Numbered from the stretch's first letter, positions 19,484-30,074 are shown. The stretch: DNA of 64,000 nucleotides from JAFAXD01 sp963833605 (GCA_963833605.1 CAWHYZ010000027.1:62001-126000); one strand, 5' to 3'. Notes: generated by a model not told the origin, from the sequence alone. Program-made: numbers and translations.

Positions 19484-20644
19484 ATGCACGTTGTGGCTCG
19501 TTGGCTCGCGGTTGCGCTGCTGATATTGCCGGCGACAACGTTCGCCCAGACCGCTGATCTCATCGTCGAAAAGAAAACGTTCGAGCTGCCGACCTATACC
19601 ACGGCCGCCGGCGCGACCATCAAATCCATCAAGATCGGGTGGGAATCCGCCGGCACCCTCAATGCCGACAAATCGAATGCGATCCTGATCACCCATTTCT
19701 TCAGCGGCACCAGCCACGCATTCGGCAAGTACGCTGCGAGCGATGCGGCTGCTGGCTACTGGGATGCGATCATCGGGCCGGGCAAGCCGATCGACACCAA
19801 CAAATATTTTGTCCTTTCGTCGGATACCCTGGTCAACCTCAACGCCAATGCCCCGAACGTAGTGACAACGGGCCCAGCGAGCATCAATCCCGACACCAGC
19901 AAGCCCTATGGCATGAGCTTCCCGGTGGTCAGCATCAAGGACTTCGTCAATGTGCAGAAGGCGCTGGTCGAGAGTCTGGGAATCCGCAAACTCAGAGCCG
20001 TCGCTGGCGCGTCGATGGGCGGGCTGCAGGCCTTCGAATGGGCGGCGAGCTATCCCGACATGGTCGAGCGCATCATCCCGGTGATCAGCACGCCGCAGGC
20101 GGACCCATTCCTGATCGGCTGGCTCGACATCTGGGCACAACCCATCCGGCTCGATCCGAAATGGAACGGCGGCGACTACTACGACAAGGAGCCGCCGCTG
20201 GACGGATTGAAAGCGGCACTCAAGATCGTGACCCTGCATGCCAACCAGTGGGAATGGGCAATGAAGACCTTTGGTGCCGCGCCGGCCGAGGAGGGCAAGG
20301 ACCCAGCCAAGGCCATGGGCAACCGCTTCAAAGTCGAGGCTGCGCTGGACACAATCGGTGCGACGCGTGCCAAGACGTCGGATGCCAATCATCTCATCTA
20401 TCTCGCCAAGGCCAGTCAGCTGGCCTCAGCCGATCCGACCAAGATCAAGCTTCCAATCCTGCTGCTCTATTCGCCGACCGACCTCGTGTTTCAGGAGCCG
20501 TTAGTTGAAGCCGCGGCCAAGCAACTCGCCGCCGCTGGCAGCACGGTTGAGACCGGCAAGCTCATCGGGCCCTACGGCCACGTCAACGGCGTACTGTTGA
20601 TCAACCAGGCCAGCGACAAGATCCGCGCGTTCATCGACAAGTAG
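19484..20644 (+). CDS. exported MetX-like alpha/beta hydrolase
   Basis: 386 residues. Signal peptide MHVVARWLAVALLILPATTFAQ, then a homoserine-acetyltransferase-like alpha/beta hydrolase: ILITHFFSG, DTNKYFVLSSDTLVN, VSIKDFVNVQKALVESLGI, nucleophile elbow GASMGGLQAFEWAASYP (Ser), acid loop LYSPTDLVF (Asp), and late His in PYGHVNGV. The presence of a signal peptide argues against methionine biosynthesis and for a periplasmic hydrolase of unknown substrate. Confidence 0.83.
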   Translation: MHVVARWLAVALLILPATTFAQTADLIVEKKTFELPTYTTAAGATIKSIKIGWESAGTLNADKSNAILITHFFSGTSHAFGKYAASDAAAGYWDAIIGPGKPIDTNKYFVLSSDTLVNLNANAPNVVTTGPASINPDTSKPYGMSFPVVSIKDFVNVQKALVESLGIRKLRAVAGASMGGLQAFEWAASYPDMVERIIPVISTPQADPFLIGWLDIWAQPIRLDPKWNGGDYYDKEPPLDGLKAALKIVTLHANQWEWAMKTFGAAPAEEGKDPAKAMGNRFKVEAALDTIGATRAKTSDANHLIYLAKASQLASADPTKIKLPILLLYSPTDLVFQEPLVEAAAKQLAAAGSTVETGKLIGPYGHVNGVLLINQASDKIRAFIDK

Positions 20645-20727
20645 AAAATGCGCCTCGTGCATCGGGCCGTATGGTTCATCGCCAGGCTTGTCCCGACGAG
20701 AGCGGGCACGACGGCGGGGAGGGGGCT

Positions 20728-21126
20728 GTGACTCTCGCACCACTGCTCGACGCCACCCCGGCGATACAGATTCACGCCTTCGCCGCCATGAGCGCGTTCG
20801 CACTCGGAGTGGTCCAACTATCTGCGCCCAAGGGCACGCTCCCGCATCGTACGGTGGGCTGGATCTGGGTCACCCTGATGCTGATAGTGAGCATCAGCGC
20901 GTTTTTCATTCACCAGCTGCGCGTTTGGGGGCAGTGGAGTCCGATCCACTTGTTGGCGATCTTTACCCTCGTGATGTTGCCGCTTGCCGTGATGGCAGCG
21001 CGCCGCCACAACGTCCCGGGCCATCGCCGCGCTATGCTCGGATTGTTTGTGGGGGCGTTGGTGATCGCAGGCATATTCACGTTCTACCCTGGGCGGATCA
21101 TGTACGAGGTGGTGTTCGGCAAATGA
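20728..21126 (+). CDS. DUF2306 family membrane protein
   Basis: About 132 residues with four helices and the conserved pattern IQIHAFAAMSAFALGVVQL ... HRTVGWIWVTLML ... FFIHQLRVWG ... HRRAMLGLFVGALVIAGIFTFYPGR. Histidines at helix ends suggest metal or heme contact, as in other small membrane families. The GTG at 20728 is chosen: GGGGAGGGGG lies just upstream, and the longer reading from 20671 adds an unconserved polar leader. Confidence 0.8.
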   Translation: MTLAPLLDATPAIQIHAFAAMSAFALGVVQLSAPKGTLPHRTVGWIWVTLMLIVSISAFFIHQLRVWGQWSPIHLLAIFTLVMLPLAVMAARRHNVPGHRRAMLGLFVGALVIAGIFTFYPGRIMYEVVFGK

Positions 21127-21195
21127 TCGCGTTCAGAAATCGTTCGTGAACATTCGGGCCAAGCGCTCAAGTTTCTATAGTTCGTCGAACGATCG

Positions 21196-23250
21196 CTAAA
21201 TCCCGATCCGTTTTGCGCCTTCTCTGAACAGCGCTGCATCTTCCGGCGCAAACTGCATTGCGGCGAGGAAGTCATCGACGCAGTAGGCCGGAAACCTCCG
21301 GTGAATTTCCTCCATATGCGAACGCGCCTCATCGAGCCGGCCTGCGAGTGCCAGGCCATAGGCGGCAATTGCCAGAATATGGACGTGGGCGTTGGGACGG
21401 GTGGCGGCCTTGACGCCCCAATCGGCAGCTTCTTCGAACTGACGAAGACGCACCAGAGCCATCGCGCGAGCGCCGAGCATGCCGAAGAGCAGCGGGTCAA
21501 ACGGGCTCAAGCGGCGCGAGTGATCGGAGAACCCGACGGCAGCCCGTGGATCGCCACGCTGCGAGTGCACGAACGCCAGTGTGTAGTGGCCTAACGCGAA
21601 ATTTGGGCTCAGGTCGATTGTCTGTTCCAATTCGATGACAGCTTGGTCCTGGCGGCCCCGCAACCACAGCGCCCGACCCATTGCCCAATGCGCCGCCGGG
21701 TCGCGGTCGTCAACCATGAGGCTTTGCCCCGCCGCGTCAAAGGCCCGATCGATTTCCGGCGCGCGCTTCGCCCAACCTTGGAAGGCATTTTGGAAGTGCG
21801 TGAAGGACAGGCCCGCATAGGCCCGCGCGAAGGTCGGATCGAGGCGCACCGCGGTTTCGAAAAATTGCCGGGCCAACTCGTTGTCAACCTTGTTGAAGCG
21901 ATACATGTGCCATAGGCCGCGATGATGGGCCTCCCAGGCGTCCAACGAACTCGGTGGTTTGAGAATCGCGCGGTTGCGTTCGAGTGTCTCGATTTCGTTG
22001 GCGATGGACGCGACAATCTTATCGCCGATTTCGTCGAGGACGAGAAAGGCATCATCAGCTTTCTGATTGAAGACCTCCGCCCAGATGATCCTGGCGGTTC
22101 GCGTCTCGGTGAGCTCGACCGTCACGGTGAGGCGGTTGCCTTGGCGCTGCAATGATCCGCTCACGACGTAGTCCACGTTCAGCATCCGGCCGGCCTCTTC
22201 CGGACCGACGCTGCGCTCGCTGAGAGCGAAGACGGTGCCTTGTGCTATGACGAACAGGCTTCGCAGTTTCGCCAGCCTGGTGATCACGTCGTGGGCGAGG
22301 CCTCCGGCGGGACCGCCGGGCGTCACTGTCGCAGCGCCCCGTTCGACAAAGGGCATCACCGCAATGGACGCGCGCCGAGGCGCGACCACCACGCGCTGCG
22401 CCGGGACCTCGATCGAGACAACCGCCGGCACGGGGGCGGTTGCTTGAGCCTTCGGGGCGCTGGCGCCTTGCACTTTGGCTTCCCGCCACGCCTCGCGAAT
22501 GGGACTATGGTCAAGACCCTCGGCCTCAAACAGCCGGGCCGTCGCAGCCAGATGCTCCTCGCCCTCCCGAATTCGTCCGCGCCGGGCAAATGCGTTCAGC
22601 AGCGTCTCGTGGACACGCCGGTCAAAGGGCGCAAGCTTGAGCCACTCTTCCAGATACCCGAACATCTCATCGCCGGTGACTGTCCTGGCAAGATGTTCCA
22701 GGAGGGCGACGTGGCAGCCACGAAATCGGCGCCGCTGCGCCGTCAGCCAGCCGTTGAACCCCGGGTTCCGATCGAGCGCCAAGCCCTCGAGAAACTCACC
22801 CTCGAAAAGCGCGATCAACTCTCGCAGCCGGGCAGGGGCGAGCGTTTCGACGCCGTCCCGCGTCGCGCGGGCGACCTCACTGGCATCGACGAAACAGTCG
22901 GACAGGTCGAGCCTGATGGTGTCGGCTTGGGTGTGGACCCTGCGCCGACCAGGCTCATCGACGATGCTCCTGATCTTGCTCAGGCACCAGCGAAGCTCGC
23001 CGCGCGGATCGTTGGGCACGTCCCACAGTAGCTCGCAGAGGTGGCTGCGTGCGACGGCATGCGGTGCGAGCGTCAGATAAGCGAATAGCGCGCGCGCCTT
23101 ACGCGATGCCGGTAGCGCCAGCGTCACGCCGTCGCGGGCGATCGTCAGGGGTCCGAGCAAACGCAAGTGCAGCGCAGGCATGTCATCGGTCCGGCCCGAT
23201 TGATCGGAATCCACGCGCATTTCCACGCCCGCTCCCACGCCCGCTCCCAT
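21196..23250 (-). CDS. BTAD-type transcriptional activator with TolB-like and TPR domains
   Basis: 684 residues. N-terminal winged helix (LHLRLLGPLTIARDG to about 105), then a bacterial transcriptional activator domain (about 110-255: CFVDASEVARA.., LRELIALFEGEFLEGL, KLAPFDRRVHETLLNAFARRGR), a TolB/FlgO-like domain (about 290-420: IAVMPFVERG.., VDYVVSGSLQRQGNRLTVTVELTE) and C-terminal TPRs (RLDPTFARAYAGLSF, DLSPNFALGHYTLAFVHSQ). Probably a cytoplasmic regulator responding to an unknown signal. Conservation begins at Met24 (23181); the first residues come from a short GC repeat. Divergent from the methyltransferase 72 bp away, a likely target. Confidence 0.8.
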   Translation of the reverse strand: MGAGVGAGVEMRVDSDQSGRTDDMPALHLRLLGPLTIARDGVTLALPASRKARALFAYLTLAPHAVARSHLCELLWDVPNDPRGELRWCLSKIRSIVDEPGRRRVHTQADTIRLDLSDCFVDASEVARATRDGVETLAPARLRELIALFEGEFLEGLALDRNPGFNGWLTAQRRRFRGCHVALLEHLARTVTGDEMFGYLEEWLKLAPFDRRVHETLLNAFARRGRIREGEEHLAATARLFEAEGLDHSPIREAWREAKVQGASAPKAQATAPVPAVVSIEVPAQRVVVAPRRASIAVMPFVERGAATVTPGGPAGGLAHDVITRLAKLRSLFVIAQGTVFALSERSVGPEEAGRMLNVDYVVSGSLQRQGNRLTVTVELTETRTARIIWAEVFNQKADDAFLVLDEIGDKIVASIANEIETLERNRAILKPPSSLDAWEAHHRGLWHMYRFNKVDNELARQFFETAVRLDPTFARAYAGLSFTHFQNAFQGWAKRAPEIDRAFDAAGQSLMVDDRDPAAHWAMGRALWLRGRQDQAVIELEQTIDLSPNFALGHYTLAFVHSQRGDPRAAVGFSDHSRRLSPFDPLLFGMLGARAMALVRLRQFEEAADWGVKAATRPNAHVHILAIAAYGLALAGRLDEARSHMEEIHRRFPAYCVDDFLAAMQFAPEDAALFREGAKRIGI

Positions 23251-23322
23251 GCGGGAACGCTATTGGCTGAAATCGAGGGCAGAGCCACAGCATAGCAGGC
23301 CTGACTGCCTCAATGGAGAGCG

Positions 23323-24174
23323 ATGATGACAACAGCCGCCGCTGCAACAAGCCAGGACCGGGCGCTCGCCCCAGTCGATCTCAGGACGGTGAAAGCCCGC
23401 CAACAGGGTGCCTGGTCCTCCGGCGACTATGCGGTCGTCGGCACCACGCTCCAGATCGTCGGTGAAGAACTGTGCGAAGCCCTCGACATCCGGGCGGGAC
23501 ACAAGGTTCTCAACGTCGCGGCCGGCAACGGCAACGTCGCACTCGCGGCCGCACGCCGTTGGTGCGACGTGGTGGCAACCGACTACGTACCGGCACTGCT
23601 CGATCGCGCCCGTGAGCGCGCCGCAGCCGAACGGCTCGACATCGAATTCCGAGAGGCCGACGCCGAAGCGCTGCCCTTCCCGGACGCGAGTTTCGACGTC
23701 GTCGTCTCGACCTTCGGCGTCATGTTCACGCCCGACCAGGATCGCGCCGCCGCCGAATTGGTTCGTGTCTGCAAGAACGGCGGTAAGATCGGTTTGGCCA
23801 ACTGGACGCCGGGCGGCTTCATCGGCCAGCTCTTCAAAACTATCGGCAAGCATGTCCCGCCGCCTCCCGGCGCCAGGTCGCCGGCGTTGTGGGGCACGCG
23901 GGCGCGAATCGCCGAACTTTTCGAGCCGCATGCGGCATCCATCCAGTCGTCTGAGCAGAGCTTCGTGTTCCGCTATCGCTCGCCCGAGCACTGGCTGGAG
24001 GTCTTCAAGACCTACTACGGTCCGCTACTCAAGACATTTGCGGCGCTCGAGCCAGCAGCCCGATCGGCGCTCCAGCGCGATCTGATGCACCTCATCGGTC
24101 AGTTTAATCGTGCGGAGGATGGCTCCATGGTCGTGCCGAGCGAATATCTCGGAATCGTAATCACCCGGCGCTGA
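23323..24174 (+). CDS. class I SAM-dependent methyltransferase
   Basis: 283 residues. SAM-binding motif I is VLNVAAGNGNVALAAARR, followed by VVATDYVPALLDRARERA (motif II acidic residue), EADAEALPFPDASFDVVVSTFGVMF (motif III/IV) and GGKIGLANWTPGGF. This is the UbiE/Methyltransf_11 layout. The acceptor is unknown. Its position divergent from the BTAD regulator suggests specific control. The GFA-domain gene follows 35 bp downstream and may be co-transcribed. Confidence 0.85.
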   Translation: MMTTAAAATSQDRALAPVDLRTVKARQQGAWSSGDYAVVGTTLQIVGEELCEALDIRAGHKVLNVAAGNGNVALAAARRWCDVVATDYVPALLDRARERAAAERLDIEFREADAEALPFPDASFDVVVSTFGVMFTPDQDRAAAELVRVCKNGGKIGLANWTPGGFIGQLFKTIGKHVPPPPGARSPALWGTRARIAELFEPHAASIQSSEQSFVFRYRSPEHWLEVFKTYYGPLLKTFAALEPAARSALQRDLMHLIGQFNRAEDGSMVVPSEYLGIVITRR

Positions 24175-24209
24175 CGTTCCCCCTCGATCGACGACGGCGA
24201 AAGGACGCC

Positions 24210-24632
24210 ATGACTTATTTTGGAAGCTGCTTTTGTGGCGCGGTCGAACTGGAGGTCATCGGGGCACCGGAGGCCGCGGGCTACTGTCATTGCCGTTCTT
24301 GTCGGTCGTGGTCCGGCGCGCCCGTAAACGCATTCACCCTCTGGAAACCGGAGGCGGTACGGATCACGCGCGGCGCCGAGCACCTCGCGATGCTCCAAAA
24401 GACGCCGCTCAGCCAGCGCCAGTATTGCGCGAAATGCGGCGGGCATTTAATGGTCAATCATCCAACACTGGGTCTTGTAGATGTCTACGCTGCAACGATT
24501 CCAAGCTTTCGATTCTCCCCAGGCGTCCACATCAACTATGCCGAGACGGTGCTGCCGATGCGGGATGGCTTGCCCAAGCTGAAGGACTTTCCGGCCGAAT
24601 TTGGCGGCTCCGGCGAGGTCATTGCCGAATAG
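24210..24632 (+). CDS. GFA (glutathione-dependent formaldehyde-activating-like) family protein
   Basis: 140 residues with the zinc-binding cysteine pattern of the GFA/CENP-V family: GSCFCGAVELEV, YCHCRSCRSWSGAPVNAF and YCAKCGGHLMV. Members bind zinc and a few act on S-hydroxymethylglutathione, but most are uncharacterised. Follows the methyltransferase in the same direction with a short gap, so they are probably one operon. Confidence 0.88.
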   Translation: MTYFGSCFCGAVELEVIGAPEAAGYCHCRSCRSWSGAPVNAFTLWKPEAVRITRGAEHLAMLQKTPLSQRQYCAKCGGHLMVNHPTLGLVDVYAATIPSFRFSPGVHINYAETVLPMRDGLPKLKDFPAEFGGSGEVIAE

Positions 24633-24681
24633 CGGCCGGCCAGAAACGGATTTACGTTGTTCGCACCCGCGCCCTCAGGCG

Positions 24682-25320
24682 TCATTGGTGACTACCCCCT
24701 GGCACGATCACGGCGCGGACGCCGTCTATCACGTATTGCACAGCAAGCGCGGCCAGGATGATCCCGAGTAGGCGCGACAGCACCACGTTGCCGGTGATGC
24801 CGAGGAGGCGCGCGATCTGGCCCGCGAAGAAGAACACGACCAGCGTGGCTCCGCAAACCGCGGCGATGACCACGATCAGCACCCCAAACATGAGTGGAGT
24901 ATAGGCCGCGGACGAGAGCAGCACCGTCGCGGCGATTGCGCCGGGGCCAGCCATCAGCGGGATCGCAAGCGGGAAGGCCGCGATGTTACGTACATGCTCC
25001 TCGATCGCCTGCTCGGCCGTTTTGGAATGCTCCCGCAGCCGCGTGCCGACCACCATTTCGGACGCGATCAGAAACAGCAGCAGTCCGCCGGCGATCTCGA
25101 ACGCGGGCGGTGTAATGCCAAGATTGCGTAACACGAAATCTCCGGCGATGGCGGTCCCGAACAGGATCGCGGCTGCAATCAGGCAGGCGCGCACCGCGAC
25201 CTGCTGGCGCGCGCTCTCAGGCAGCCCGGCGGTGAGCCCGCCGAAAATTGGTGCCAGCCCGACCGGATCGACGACGATCAGCAGCGTGACGAGACTGGAG
25301 ACGAGATAATCGAACGGCAT
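24682..25320 (-). CDS. MarC family integral membrane protein
   Basis: About 212 residues with six hydrophobic segments. Motifs of the MarC/UPF0056 family: LLIVVDPVGLAPIFGGL in helix 1, FEIAGGLLLFLIASEMV in helix 3, FPLAIPLMAGPGAIAATVLL in helix 4. Despite the name, these are not established drug exporters. Start MPFDYLVSSL at 25320; a TTG/ATG five codons earlier at 25335 is possible. Confidence 0.87.
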   Translation of the reverse strand: MPFDYLVSSLVTLLIVVDPVGLAPIFGGLTAGLPESARQQVAVRACLIAAAILFGTAIAGDFVLRNLGITPPAFEIAGGLLLFLIASEMVVGTRLREHSKTAEQAIEEHVRNIAAFPLAIPLMAGPGAIAATVLLSSAAYTPLMFGVLIVVIAAVCGATLVVFFFAGQIARLLGITGNVVLSRLLGIILAALAVQYVIDGVRAVIVPGGSHQ

Positions 25321-25708
25321 GACACGGGGTAGCATGGTTTTGGGGCCTTATGCTGAGGAGCGCGGCCTCAGGCCGGGCGTCTCGAAGCCTGGCCGGGGCA
25401 AACTGTCGGTGCCCCTCACCACGATGGACGACCGAGCTCCTCACCACGCGGGCAGATTGGCGAGGAACACCGGCTTGGCTCCTTCTCGGCCAGCCCTCTC
25501 GTAGCGCTCACGCAAGGTTGCGCCATGGCATCAAGAACCGTTCATTAACCCATTGAAAATCATTCGTTAAATCATATGTGCGAAACACGCTTTTGCGTGG
25601 CGTGCAGGCGCTGAATCGGCTACAAGATTTTCCTGCCCCGCCGGCGTGGTTTCGCCCGCGCTAGACCCCAAAAATCGACCCCAGATCCGGCACCGCAACC
25701 TAGTCCTT
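25321..25708. other. gyrA upstream region with small hairpin
   Basis: No gene seen. It holds a local AT-rich stretch (about 25540-25580) suited to a promoter and a short perfect hairpin CACGC-TTTT-GCGTG at 25586-25599, about 110 bp before the gyrA start. The hairpin has no following T-run, so it is not a standard terminator; gyrA promoters are often supercoiling-sensitive, but I cannot show that here. Confidence 0.45.
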
Positions 25709-28443
25709 ATGTCCGATACGAATAATCAGAATCCGGGTGAACCTGGCGGCCCCTCCGACGTACGGCCGGTCTCCATCACCGAGGAAATGAAGCGCAGCTA
25801 TCTCGATTACGCCATGAGCGTGATCGTGTCGCGCGCTCTCCCCGATGCGCGCGACGGCCTCAAGCCGGTGCATCGCCGCATCCTCTACTCGATGCACGAG
25901 CAGGGCCATCTGCCGGACCGCAAATATGTGAAATCGGCGCGCGTCGTCGGCGACGTGATGGGAAAGTACCATCCGCACGGCGACTCGGCGATCTACGACG
26001 CCCTGGTGCGCATGGCGCAGAATTTTTCCATGCGCCTGCCACTGATCGATGGACAGGGCAATTTCGGCTCGGTCGACGGTGATGCGCCGGCAGCCATGCG
26101 CTACACCGAGTGCCGGCTCGCCCGTCCGTCGATGGCGCTACTCGATGACATCGACAAGGACACTGTTGATTTCCAGGCGAACTACGACGGCAACGAACAT
26201 GAGCCGGTGGTGCTGCCGGCGCGGTTCCCGAACCTGTTGGTCAACGGTGCCGGCGGCATTGCGGTCGGCATGGCCACCAACATCCCGCCGCACAATTTAG
26301 GCGAGATCATCGATGCCTGCATGGCCCTCATCGACGATCCGGCACTTAGCATCGACGACCTGATCAAAATCGTCCCGGGGCCGGATTTCCCACCGGCGGC
26401 ATCATCCTTGGCCGCCAGGGCATCCGTGCCGCCTATCAGCTTGGCCGCGGCTCGATCATCATGCGCGGTAAGGTCGAGTTCGAGACGCTGCGCGGGCGCG
26501 ACGCGATCATCGTCACCGAAATTCCTTATCAAGTGAACAAGGCCGCGATGGTGGAGCGCATCGGCGAATTGGTGCGCGAGAAGAAGATCGACGGCATCGC
26601 TGAGCTGCGCGACGAATCCGACCGTCAGGGCTATCGGGTGGTGATTGAGCTCAAGCGCGACGCCGAGCGCGACGTCGTGCTCAATCAGATCTACCGCTTC
26701 ACCCCGCTGCAATCGACCTTCGGCGCCAACGTGGTGGCGCTCGATAGCGGCCGTCCGCTGGTGATGTCGCTCAAGGATTTGCTGCGGGCCTTCATCGCGT
26801 TCCGCGAGGAGGTGATCTCCCGGCGCACAAAGTTCCTGCTCAACAAGGCGCGCGAACGCGCCCACGTGCTGGTGGGGCTCGCGATTGCGGTCGCCAACAT
26901 CGACGAAGTGATCCGCCTGATACGCGGCGCGAACGACCCAACGGCCGCGCGTGAAGCCCTGATGGCGCGCGACTGGCCGGCGCGCGATGTCGAAGCCATG
27001 ATCACCCTGATCGACGATCCGCGCCACCGTATCGCGGAGGGCGGGACCTATCGGTTGTCCGCCGAGCAAGCCAAGGCGATCCTCGATCTGCGCCTACAGC
27101 GGCTCACGGCTCTCGGCCGCGACGAGATCAAGGAAGAGCTGGATAAGCTCGCCGCTGAGATTTCCAACTATCTCGAGATTCTGCGCTCACGTGCCCGCAT
27201 CCAGGCCATCGTCAAGGAGGAAATGCAGGCGGTGAGGAACGATTTCGCGACGCCCCGCCGCACCATCATTCTGGACCAGGAGGGTGAGGTCGAGGACGAG
27301 GATCTGATCCAGCGCGAAGACATGGTGGTCACGGTCTCTCACCATGGCTATGTCAAGCGTGTGCCGCTCTCGAGCTACCGGGCGCAGCGACGCGGCGGCA
27401 AGGGCCGTTCCGGCATGCAGACCCGGGACGAGGATTTCGTCGCGCGCCTGTTCGTGGCATCGACCCACACGCCGGTGCTGTTCTTCTCCTCCCATGGCCG
27501 CGTCTACAAGGAAAAGGTCTGGCGTCTGCCGATCGCGGCGCCGCAGGCGCGCGGCAAGTCGCTGGTCAATATCCTGCCGCTCGAGCAGAGCGAGCGCATC
27601 ACTACTATCATGCCGCTGCCGGAGGACGAGAAGACGTGGGGCGAGCTCGACGTGATGTTCGCGACCACTGGCGGCACCGTACGGCGCAACAAATTGTCGG
27701 ATTTCGTTGACGTGCGGCCGTCGGGCATCATTGCCATGAAACTTGCGGATGAGGAGGCAATCGTCGACGTGCAGATCTGCACCGAGAGGGATGACGTGCT
27801 GCTCACCGCTGCTGGCGGGCAATGCATTCGCTTCGCGGTGACTGAGGTGCGGGTGTTCCAGGGCCGTACCTCCATGGGCGTGCGCGGCATCGCGCTGGAG
27901 GAGGGCGACCGGGTCATCTCGCAATCGATCCTGCGCCACCTCGATGTGACCGCGGACGAGCGTGCCGCCTATCTTCGGCGTGCCAGCGCCGTGCGCCGCG
28001 GGCTCAATGGCGAGGAGGAAGCGACGGCCGAGGGCGAGGAGGCAAACGGCGCGATCGAGCTCGGCGAACAGCGCTACGTCGAAATGTCGGCAGCCGAGCA
28101 GTTCGTGCTCACGATTTCGGAGACCGGTTACGGCAAGCGCTCGTCATCATACGAGTACCGTACCACCGGCCGCGGCGGCAAAGGCATCGTCGCCATGGAT
28201 GTGCGCGAAAAGGATGGCTCGATCCGGCGCAAAACCGGCCGGCTGGTGGCGTCGTTCCCGGTCGAGGAAAGCGATCAGATCATGCTGGTGACCAATGGTG
28301 GCCAACTGATCCGCTGCCCGGTCGACGACATCCGCATTGCCGGCCGCTCCACCCAGGGCGTGATCGTGTTCGATACCGCCGACGGCGAGCACGTGGTGTC
28401 GGTCGAGCGCCTGAGCGAAGAGGGCGAGGGTAACGGGGAGTAG
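25709..28443 (+). CDS. gyrA: DNA gyrase subunit A (one-base frameshift)
   Basis: The A subunit of type II topoisomerase that introduces negative supercoils, about 911 residues when joined. N-terminal breakage-reunion domain: ITEEMKRSYLDYAMSVIVSRALPD, active-site Tyr in AAMRYTECRL, and quinolone region HPHGDSAIYDALVRMAQ with the sensitive Ser and Asp. C-terminal pinwheel domain has the GyrA box QRRGGKG, which separates it from ParC. The frame breaks after IVPGPDFP; adding one C to the CCC at 26389-26391 restores FPTGGIILGRQGIR. Because gyrA is essential, the break is almost certainly a sequence error. Start ATG at 25709. Confidence 0.97.
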
Positions 28444-28487
28444 CGCCTCGCCGTGATCAGCGCTGGGGGTAGGCTGAGGCGAAGCCC

Positions 28488-29459
28488 TCATTCCAACTTC
28501 ACACCGACCTGATTGACGATCGCGCTCCAGCGCCGCGTATCCTCGGCGATACGTTTCGCGAGATCCTGCGGGGTGCCGCCGAGCGGCTCGGCCACGAGCC
28601 GGGCGAGTGTTGATCTCGTCTCGCTGGACCGCAGGGCCGCATTGGTGGCCGCATTGAGCTTCGCGATCACGTCGGCGGGGGTCGCGGCCGGCGCTAGGAG
28701 GCCGGTCCAGCTCGACGCCAGCACGTCGGGAAATCCGCTCTCGATCATGGTTGCCACGTCGGGCAGTTCTGCGCTGCGGCGGGCGGCGGTAATGGCAAGC
28801 GCACGCAGCTTGCCATCACGCACCAGCGGCAACAGCACGTTCATGCCTTCGAAAGTGAACTGGATCTGGCCCGCCACCACATCAGCGATCGACGGCCCGC
28901 CGCCCCGATAGGGAACGTGCACGACGTTGATCGCCGCTTTGGATTTAAACAATTCGCCGATGAGATGGGCGAGCGTGCCTACGCCGCCGGACGAAAAATT
29001 CACCTGGCCGGGATTGGCTTTGGCGTAGCCGACGAGGTCGCCGATCGAGTGGACCGGAAGCGCCGGATTGACCACCAGCAGAATCGGGCTGTCGGAGACA
29101 AGCGCAATCGGCGCGAAGCTTGCAACCGGATCGTAATCGATCGCCTTGTAAACTAGCGGGCTGATGACGAGTCCGCTCGCGCTTGAGAACAGTAGCGTAT
29201 ATCCGTCGTGCTCGGCGCGCGCGGCGTCGCGTGAACCTAATGTATTGCCGGCGCCGCCACGATTATCGATGACAAGGGACTGCCCCAGCGGGGACACAAG
29301 TGCGTTCGCAAGAACCCGGGCCATCGTGTCGATCGGGCCGCCGGCCGGCGTCGGCACAATGATGCGAACCGGTCGGTTGGGGTAAGGCTGTGCCAGCGTG
29401 GCGGATGCCAGCGCACTGGCAACGAGCAGAACGACGAAGCGGCTGATGACACTGGCCAC
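28488..29459 (-). CDS. Bug family (TctC-like) tricarboxylate-transport binding protein
   Basis: About 323 residues. Signal peptide (VASVISRFVVLLVASALASATLAQ) then the Bug fold: YPNRPVRIIVPTPAGGPIDTMARVLA, VIDNRGGAGNTLGSRDAARAEHDGYTLLF, VHVPYRGGGPSIADVVAGQIQFTF. These proteins bind small carboxylates in the periplasm. No TctA/TctB membrane partners are adjacent, the usual orphan state in this group. The GTG at 29459 has GGAGG upstream and begins the signal peptide; the ATG at 29477 is an alternative. Confidence 0.87.
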   Translation of the reverse strand: MASVISRFVVLLVASALASATLAQPYPNRPVRIIVPTPAGGPIDTMARVLANALVSPLGQSLVIDNRGGAGNTLGSRDAARAEHDGYTLLFSSASGLVISPLVYKAIDYDPVASFAPIALVSDSPILLVVNPALPVHSIGDLVGYAKANPGQVNFSSGGVGTLAHLIGELFKSKAAINVVHVPYRGGGPSIADVVAGQIQFTFEGMNVLLPLVRDGKLRALAITAARRSAELPDVATMIESGFPDVLASSWTGLLAPAATPADVIAKLNAATNAALRSSETRSTLARLVAEPLGGTPQDLAKRIAEDTRRWSAIVNQVGVKLE

Positions 29460-29477
29460 GCGACCCTCCGGTGCCAA

Positions 29478-30074
29478 ACGGCCCGGAGGTACGCAAGAAT
29501 TAATTGCGCGTCAAATCCAACGCAGCAAGACGCGTCGAGCCGGGCCCGCGGGTCGGTGCGAACGTGCTGCGCAGGCATTGCGTTTCATCCCCGCGCCAAC
29601 GTGTTTGCGAACACGCCATTGGCTTCGCTCCGATTCGGTCGCCCTTGATCGCGCGCGGCTGTGACTGCGCGCCCGTGCTGCCGGGCGCACCTGCCAAGAT
29701 CACCGGCGCACACACAATTCCGATGGCCAAGACCGTCGATCCAAAAATCCTGGACATGGCTTACACCCCTGTTCGTGCCCCGCGGCTCGTGGCGAGCGCG
29801 CTTTCGTTCCGCTATTTGGCACGTATCCCCGTTTGATTTCGGTGACAGGGGTCACAAACCTGCGCTTTGCTGCTAACCTATTAATTGGAAAAGATAATTC
29901 TTCCAAATTCGGCGCATGTGAGACCTCGATGAGCGTCATCGCCACGGCCGGGGGCGCCTGCGGCCACAAGCCCAATTCTCACTCGTGTCGTCTTTTCTTG
30001 CGGAGGACCGGCGTGCGCTCATCGGGTCAGGCCCGGAGGCGAGCTTTCTTCTGGAAAATGTTATAGAGCCCGCC
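29478..30074. other. 600-bp region without a recognised gene
   Basis: Between the divergent Bug protein and coaD. Several frames are open but none resembles a known protein. An AT-rich segment around 29870-29910 (ATTAATTGGAAAAGATAATTC) may carry the coaD promoter. Confidence 0.4.
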
